Source: Owenia fusiformis
Taxonomy: Eukaryota; Annelida; Polychaeta; Sabellida; Oweniidae
Direction of reading: 5' to 3'
Length of the DNA: 64,000 bases
Assembly (NCBI GenBank): GCA_903813345.2
Contig: CAIIXF020000001.1
Location: forward strand, 31,722,556 to 31,786,555
The position numbers and the translations under genes are program-made. Positions 42,301 to 51,300 of the stretch are shown here, in pieces. The notes beneath the pieces are model-generated. The model searched no databases. It saw nothing but the letters and a program-made list of their open reading frames with translations, and was not told where the DNA came from. Every line of letters begins with the position of its first letter. The first letter of the stretch is position 1.

Positions 42301-45300
42301 CCCTGAGTCAGGCTTGAATACAATGTAAAAATTACAGTATGTCGTCATAAGCAGACTTTTATAGGTGACTGTCAAAGTCACTATAATCATAAAATTAATC
42401 TATTTATCTCTGAGTTTTCCAACCTTAAAAAATAAAGTTAAAGAAGAGGTGTCCAGAGGAGTTCTTGTATCATAAAGTTGCCTGCATATATTTCTTTGAC
42501 TAAAAGGCTTCAATAAATCATATGATAACTCACATATATCACTTCTGAAAAGGAATAAAAAGGAAATAGTACAAAAAGACCAATTATGATCCAAGGCAAC
42601 AAAATGATAATTTACAGTAGAGAACCTTCATATATAAAGCTTAATTACAACAAAAAGCTGTATTTCTCCTGATTATTGCCATTGAGCCATTCTGCAAAGC
42701 TGATTGTCTCAATGAATTGACATTGAAGTATGAGGAGGTCTGGTTTTATGAATTGGATCAAGGCTGACTCATTCCCCAAGTTGATAATTAAGCAATTGTT
42801 TTAGTCAAGATTAGACAATATTACATCTGCTACAAGACCTAATATAACAAAGAATTAATATAACTTCTGATCCAATAGTCACTTGAAAATAAATGCTCAT
42901 TAATCTCCCTTGATGCTCAATAACGAACTTATATATCATAGAGTCATAAAATGGCTTTCTTTCAGGAACTCTTTCAATTGATCTTTGGGAATTCACTTCG
43001 TCCATATTGTCTTTATTGGTGATTTCATTTGAAATCCAGAAAATTAAATATTGGTTGATTGGATTGTAGAATGAATCTTTGAGGCCACCAGAATCTCTTT
43101 ATTTTAGGTTCATTTAGTTGTTATGAAGGTTGGTATTACATGTTCATAGAAATTCCATATAAGTTCCGAACGTGACTTGCAAAGAGCTGCAGTATTCGTC
43201 ATACATTATTTTACATACAACTCCATTGTAGTATTCTTATATCTTACACTAATATTTGTATCCTAGATTTTCCTTTCTCTGAGTTAGATTATACTTCAAA
43301 TTCTTATTCAAGGAGATCCAAGGATTTGAACTTGAACTGGTAAACATAAACAAAACTTGTGACCAGGACCTCCTGTAACTTGAACATTATTTCAGGAACA
43401 AAAAACATGATGTTGGAAAGTCAAATATCAATTAATCAGTTCACTTTACTTTCTACCTGAGCCAATACGGATGTTATTTCACATGATAAAACTGCTATTC
43501 TCTAATCTTCATGTATTGGTTTTGAATGTTCAAAAAATTTCTTTATTTAGTAATAACATATTGTAAGAAAACAAGACTTTTGGCTTCACTTTATGAGAAT
43601 TTATGACTGTTATAGAAACTATTTCCTTTTTAGCTTGAAAAGGTAATTTTGACATAACAATAATGAGAGCTGTAAGGTAATTCAAGCTGTAAATGGGAAA
43701 TAAATGTCACCAAGTTTACATGGGTTATTCCTTTACTCTACAAGTCAATGGTAAATATTGACCTGACCAAGGCATAATCACAAGAGAAAATAGCAACTAC
43801 CAATGCAGTTTCTATTTGGACAAAAAAGTTCAATATTAACCTTTTTATGCTTTCTATTAAGGACAAAACTTAAACACACTTCTTTGAATTATTGCATTTT
43901 CAGTTTGCCTTTTTGAGAAATGAATCAAGAATCGTGAGTTTATGAATTGTGGCAAAATATATTTGATTTTCTAGATCTGTGAATATTTTTATTCTCAATT
44001 AAACAGCCAGAGAGTATTTTACATTTCCAAATGGTATCACATGAGCTTTATTTACAAACATCCAGTTTTTTATGATCATGGTCCATTATGTTCTTTCACA
44101 TTTTATCTAGCATCACCTTAATTTTCAATAATTTACCATGGGAACACAGTATAAAGCAAGCCCACTGAAGCAATTAGAATAAAGATGCCTTGTTGAAGCC
44201 TACATTAACTGACCCTAGTGACTGAATTAGGACAAAGGTAGAGTTTCTGCTCAATACTCCCAATTGTGCCATGATTGAACCACTTTTGTCCTATGTCCAG
44301 GGTCTTCTACTCCAAGGAAAGCAAATAACACCTGTTGATCTACTACGGCCCTTTTTCCCAGGCTTGTAGTAGAGCCATACCCGCCAAAATATCACTCAAT
44401 ATAATTACTTGGTGAACAGTTATTAGACTATAGGCACTACTTAACATCTTTCCATGATGATTGTGGCTCCATTGAAAAAGGAGGAGTTTTGAAAGCGTGT
44501 GACCCACAGTTGACAGATGTGGCAGTGTGCCAAGCATGGACGTGTGGACTATGGGGCGTGTGGGAAACCTCATCGGGAATATGACCCCACTGCCCAACAA
44601 ACACATAGATGTAACTGGTAGAAATAAAACACCTTGATAAAGCAGCCATAGTTCAAATCAAACACAAGAATATTTATTATGCCTTTATACTTCTGTAATT
44701 TCATATCATAATGACCCGCCACTGAACTGATCAGTATGTGTTTCTCTTATATAATATACATGTATATTAAATGCACTAAATAATTGCACAGTCTAATCAA
44801 GGTTTGATTGTTAAGTGTAAAACAATGGTCTCTTGCAGTGGTCAGTAGGTCATTGCCTGACTCCAGGGGTATATAGGCTATCACTTTAATGAGTATTTGG
44901 CAGTTGATCTATCAACTATTTGACCATTGTAGACTACTTATCTATAATAGGTAAATAAATGATTGAACTAGCAACTACAATACATCATATAGACTTAACA
45001 TGCTAACAGGATTCAATAGAGCATGGCCATAAAATGATGTTTCACTAGTTGCAGTTAAAATACCAGGTTAAATGTCTTCTAAATTGAAAGCAAAGTTCAT
45101 GAAATCACAATCTACCATCAAGCTATACGTATATTATCCATGGTCATGAAACTCTGAACTCTGATGTAGCAGAGATGAGTGTCAGTTGTGAATCATGTAT
45201 TATCAGTTAAGATGATTATTCATGAGTGAAAGCTTGTTGTCTGTCTGAGTCAGGAAGAAAACCAATTTATAAGTGAATGTATCATAAAACATATCCCCAG

Positions 45301-48300
45301 AGTGGAGAGTGAAATCACTGCTTATTCCAGTAGGCTTTAGTCACCTGAATCAAATTCGATAACAAACTTCTAGTATACACTTCAAATTGATTACTGCTAG
45401 ATCTATAAGAAATTAATTGCTGCTTTTATAATTCTTTATTATGGAAGCCATTTCTCTTTATAAATTATTCTTTAATATTTCACTCTTTGCATCTCATTTA
45501 CAAAAACAAACTTTACTGAGCTCATGGAAACTTATTTCAGGCTTAAATATATGGTTCTTTGATAGCAGTTCATTACATGTTCTGGATCTTATTCCCCAGG
45601 GTAATTGAAGTTTATTTTGACTAAAAGTTTCACATTTCGGTATTCTATCTACTAAAAGTCAACATCAATTCCTTAAATTCCCTCTATAATTCTCAAGCTC
45701 CAACTCAGTTCCTACGATTCCTGAAGTCAATTTAGAAAAGGTTTGATGATAATATTTCATAACATTTTTAAATAATTGAGCTGATACTATATTCCTTGTA
45801 ACATTAAGCATGCATTCTTGGTGATTATTGCATGAAAGATGATATTGTTTTATGACTGAAATGGAAAATATTTGCTGACAGGCTTAGGGAAATAGCTGAG
45901 GATTTCCAGTTGCATCCTAATTTGATACAATATTACATCAGCTTATGAGCAGTAATTAGGGACACTTGGTGGTTTATAGATTATGGACAATTTAGCCTGG
46001 TATTTCTGGTATAATTTCCCTTCAAATATACAAGAGAATATTTTCTATTTAACACACACAGGAGAGTTAAATGGAATGGCATATTGTTCATAGAATATCC
46101 AGTATGCTGAACACCCATGTAGATCAAGATTTTCATCTGCCGCATGGATTAACATATATGTATTAATTAATACCTATTACTGACATCTTATACAGGATGA
46201 TAATATACCTGTCAAGGTCACTGAAAACTGTTATTACTGACACATCCTAATGCCAAAGATAATCCCAAGGTCAATTCACAAAATTCTTGAACAAGTTTTG
46301 AGCGAAAAACAAGAAAACAAACGTCATGGCAATTAACCAAAGAGAGTAAGGATTCTTCTTTCTTTTTCGATGAGTATGTCTGGAGCAATAATTTCATCTA
46401 AAAGGATGCTGGAAACCATATGTGGGATACCACATCTTCCTCTATTTTTATCCTAATGCTAAAAGACGTCTGCTGGTAAGTCCATGGAGGGCATTATGGG
46501 AGCATTATGGAGAAGATTAGAACCAGAACATTTTACCTGCAGTTTTACCTAGCCTTTCGTGGCTTCTCAAAATTTAACCAGATGAGGGAATTTGGGAAAT
46601 AGGAGTTGAATGTGTGACCCCTTAGAAAGCTTAAACTTAAAATCTTAAAGCTTGATGTAAACCAAAGGGACAATACACACCAAAATCCACATTCTAATAC
46701 CTAGATACCTGAGGATATAGTCAGAATATTTCAAGTCTAAATTGTTTTAGATAAATGTACATTGTAAGATGTAGTTTACTTGGAGTGTTTATCCAATAAG
46801 GAAAAAGTGCAAGCTCATTTACTGTCAAGTGGCAATTTGTGTAGAAGTGAATGTAAATTATTTATGTAAGTTAATATGATGCTGTCAGATAGTTAATCTC
46901 CTATATACAACATAAGATAATGCACAAATGCTTTATATCTTTCACTGTAGCATTCACATGTACAATTGCATGTACATTCAGAAACAACTGAAAAAATGAT
47001 TCATCTTTTTCACTAAATGCATGTTGAAAAGCACTTTTTCTTTGGACTCACTAGGATTATAAAACAGATATAATCTGTTTAGACTCTCCTAAAATACTGG
47101 ACAGCTTACATTTGACTACAAGAATGGATCCCATCATTTTGTAAAGAACACAGAAAATGCCAAAACAATCTGTTAAATAGTCTCATATAGGTAGAGATTA
47201 AGAAATCATGTGTAGCAATAGGTTTAAGGTGAACCCAGGTAGCATGAGCCTGCCTATCTGACTGACATAGCACAGAACATAAAGCACATAATTGTTCAGT
47301 AGTCCCCTGCTACAACCTTAATGAGATATGGGTATCTGATTCACATTATACAAGATATCTCAGTATAACAATCTCATATTCTGTCTAAAGCCTTTTATCA
47401 TCTATATTCTTCTTTTAGCATTTTCAGACAACAGGGCCTGTATTCAAGTTCTGACACTGAGAAGGGAACAATGATGTGGGATACAAAAATAAGAACGGAA
47501 ACCTTGCTTTGTATGTACACATGAAGATAACTCCAGTCAGAACACAATCTACATCTAAACAAGACCAGATATCCTGCACATATAGTCAAATAGATCTTTT
47601 ACGAAAGCAGAAAGCTATTTTTACAAAAGGGTTGTACAATGAGCTTAAGGAACAGTGAGATAAGTTAATCCACACAACTGATTTCCTCTAACAAGAGGTC
47701 ATTCTGGCCCCCTTAATATGCCACATACTGACATCATTGGATAACACTACACTAACAAAAGTTGCCATTATGCTATATCAGAATGCGAAAAGTAGCCCAC
47801 TTAAAAACACAATCTTAGAACAACCCTGGATTGTGCCACACCATGTATCAGATGTACTTACAATAACAATTACACTGTGCTTATACTATTACTTACAAGA
47901 TGCTTTTAATTTTCTTAAGAGGAGTACATAATCTGAAATCTCATTATAAGGTGCTAGACGTACACACAAGATTAGATAGGACAAATCTGGAGATTCAACT
48001 CTTATGCTCAGTTGGGATGATCATGTTCCCAAAGCCAGCTTCACTTGAAACAAAATCTAGTCAAATACTATATTATTGACAGAGAAACATGTAAAAAATA
48101 CAAGAATGACTGAGACCTCACATTATGAGTAAGTTTGATACTGTCAAACATGTGCAATCTGTTATATTTGTTGTTTCATGATGATTGATCTCCCACTTAT
48201 CACACAGGGGAAAACATAAGTGGATCCTAGGTGACACAAGTGTATCTTACTATTTATGGGAATCAGGGATATTTTTTAAAGATAGGCATCAGCTACTGCT

Positions 48301-51300
48301 GTTACATCCTTTTATATAATGGCACACTTTGTGGCGATTAATTGGATATATACAGCAAATATAAAGGCTTCTTTAAAAACTTTGGGCAAAATGTTTAATA
48401 TGCATTGAATCTTGGGTGGGAGTCATAGGGCATAAAAAGTGATGAGAACTGACACAATAACAGAACATGACATCTTAAAAAGGGATGCCTCTCATTTGTG
48501 TTTTATAATAGGTCATTTCGATCATTAATGTCACTTTGATTGAATTTGTAAAGGTGACGATACAACAAGGTGGTTTGGGCCCTATATGTCACTCAGCGAG
48601 CCACTGAATTTTAAATTCAAGCATAACATCTAAAAAACGAAAAGTTGTCAAACAAAAGAATTAACTACGAGAAATGGTAAAAAACAAGCAGGGGTTTTCT
48701 AGTGTCTTTTCTGGTGCAGCAACTTGGAATAATTTGCCAATTTACTGTCATTAAATTCAAATTAACGCTACAGAAATCTCATGTTTGATGCATCTACCGC
48801 ACTAACACCTGAATTTAATAAAAGCTATTTAAAAATTATTTCGGATGTGAGTATTCAAAATTGAAATCATCATTGAATCATACATGACAATGATGAGCAA
48901 AGTAGGATCCGGCTACAAGTTCCGAAACTGTGGTGTGAGGGATGTAATTACCATGCCACTGTGGTGACAAGCCCCAGCGCCAGGTCTGATACAGGATACG
49001 TGCCTGGAAATCCCCTGCTATGGTACCCCTCAACCAAACACTTTAGAATCCCTATGGTAGACTTGGCACACTAAAGTTATAATTTCATATGATTACCATC
49101 CACCGTTATAAAAATTTTCACTTGACTGATTTTTTTACCTTCAAATTGTTGTTTGCTGCATTTGGCAATAATATCCCTGTAGTTAGGTATGGACTTATGA
49201 ATTTATAACTGAGATCTGGACTCCTACACATGAGCTCCATGGAGGAAAGTTAAGATGATTTGGCACGGGTGTAAGTGTTGGTGTGGAAACCTTATCCATC
49301 ATAAGGTTAATGTATGGTTTGAAAACTGAAAACTGACCACGTCTCCGTTAATATGCTGGCCTGGACTAAACTCGACTGATGTCATAGCAATTTCTATCAA
49401 ATCCTAATACTTTAATTTAGCATGTAATATGGATATTGAAAAGAAAATTCACATTGAAAATTTGGAAAGTCAAAAATGCATAGTTATATAAATTTAAATA
49501 AAACATAGTTATATAATCAGGACAAATTGAATCTGGCTCAAATAGGAAAGACGTCATAAAGATGTCATTGGTTTTGTTCTGCTTATTGTCAACAAAATTT
49601 GATTTTCATAGAATTAGGTCACTAAATTCAAAATAAAAATGTTGCAAAGTAGGTTTTGTGAGAACATATCTTAAGAAACTAAATCATTCTGAATAAATAA
49701 AAATTCACCCCCTCCCCCTTCAGCCTTCATCCAAGAAAAATCTATATTTGACATCTACATCAGATATATAGCTATAAGAACACAATTGTTTGGAACCTAG
49801 ACCATCTAGACTGTTATACACAAATCACAATGATTATTGTTAGAGGTGTGGAGAGATTTTCACACTTTATATTTGATGAACATGTAGTGCACTTTCTTGT
49901 GTTTACCTTCTTATTAACGCTAGGAAATAAAACACTTCACAGTTGAGCAAATGAATAGATACACACAGTATATAAATACTGATTGTTCCAAACACATAAC
50001 ATTGTTTGTTAGATGTCTAATTTCAAAGGTATGTGCTGTGTATAATTACAGATAAATGGACCTTATTAATCTATTAATAATTATTAGTCTGTTTAATTCG
50101 GATAGCCAGCAGGTGACACCAGTACATGTAAATTATAACATGGTCGCCTTTATATGAACTCATAAATAACATCTATATCATTTTTATCTTAGCAATATGA
50201 TAAATAAATACAATATCATTCCCCGAACTGACCTCAAATGCATTTGGGTTTACAAAACAGGTTACTACTTTCTAAAATAAGATTTTGCGCTTTCAATAAT
50301 TAATATGTTGAAAAAATAAGATGAACTAAGGGGATGCCTCGGGATATTGGAACTATTACCAACTTTTCAATGTCTGATTTACTCTTTACTTTTCATCGAT
50401 AGATAGCAGCGACTTTTTTCAAACTCACGCTATACTTGTGTAAAAATGTCATTTCGGTAAACATAAAAATTAAAGGGACTCTGATTTATATATGACGCTG
50501 TGTAACAAACTTTGAATAAAAAAGATTAAATCTAATATACTAAGTTATCATCTGAGTTGTATCTAGAAAAATAAATTAGATTTTATTTTTTATTGGTTTT
50601 GCTTTTATCTGTATTTATATCTACCTTGTATGCTATAAGCAGAGTTTGCCTGCCTGCCCAGGGTATGACATTGGGTTGTTAAAAATATCTACACAACTGA
50701 CATTAATGTGGAAGGTTTACTATATTGAGGACCTGGGGGTTAAGACTTTACTACTTGAGTAAATGAAAGATATATTGGTAGATAGTGGATGAAATAGATG
50801 AATAGGGCAAATAATAATACACTGTTCATCTCTTTATTATACTATACTGGTGGCTTTAACATGGCATTAAGAAAGGTATGAACTCCCGAAAATAATAAGT
50901 TGCAGAGGGTGGAGATTAAATCCAATGAGATTAGATCCATTTTTACGAATGTCTCAGACTTAAACCTGTAAATGTTCATTACTCCAGAAGGATATGGATC
51001 AAATGTATCAACTTCTTGTTTGAAGGAGATATATATATTTTTGAAAAGTTTGAACTTTGCTAAAAAAAGATTTAATAATGCTTGTGTTTTGAATAAATCT
51101 TGGGTAATTATATATGTAAATATCAAATCAATAATAATATTATTTTTGGGGTCATATTTTTATACTAATTAAACTAAGATAATATTGAAAAAACAGATTT
51201 ATTTTTAAACAAGGATATTCATTAAAGAGATCATCTACTTTCCAAGGATGCCATTATGAGAGGTAGTTAGATTTATCTGATATGTGAATAGGCTAATGGC

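Noticed and set aside
48900-49050. GC-richer block that might be a tRNA-derived SINE
   Set aside because: No convincing A box plus B box pair on either strand and no tail repeat.
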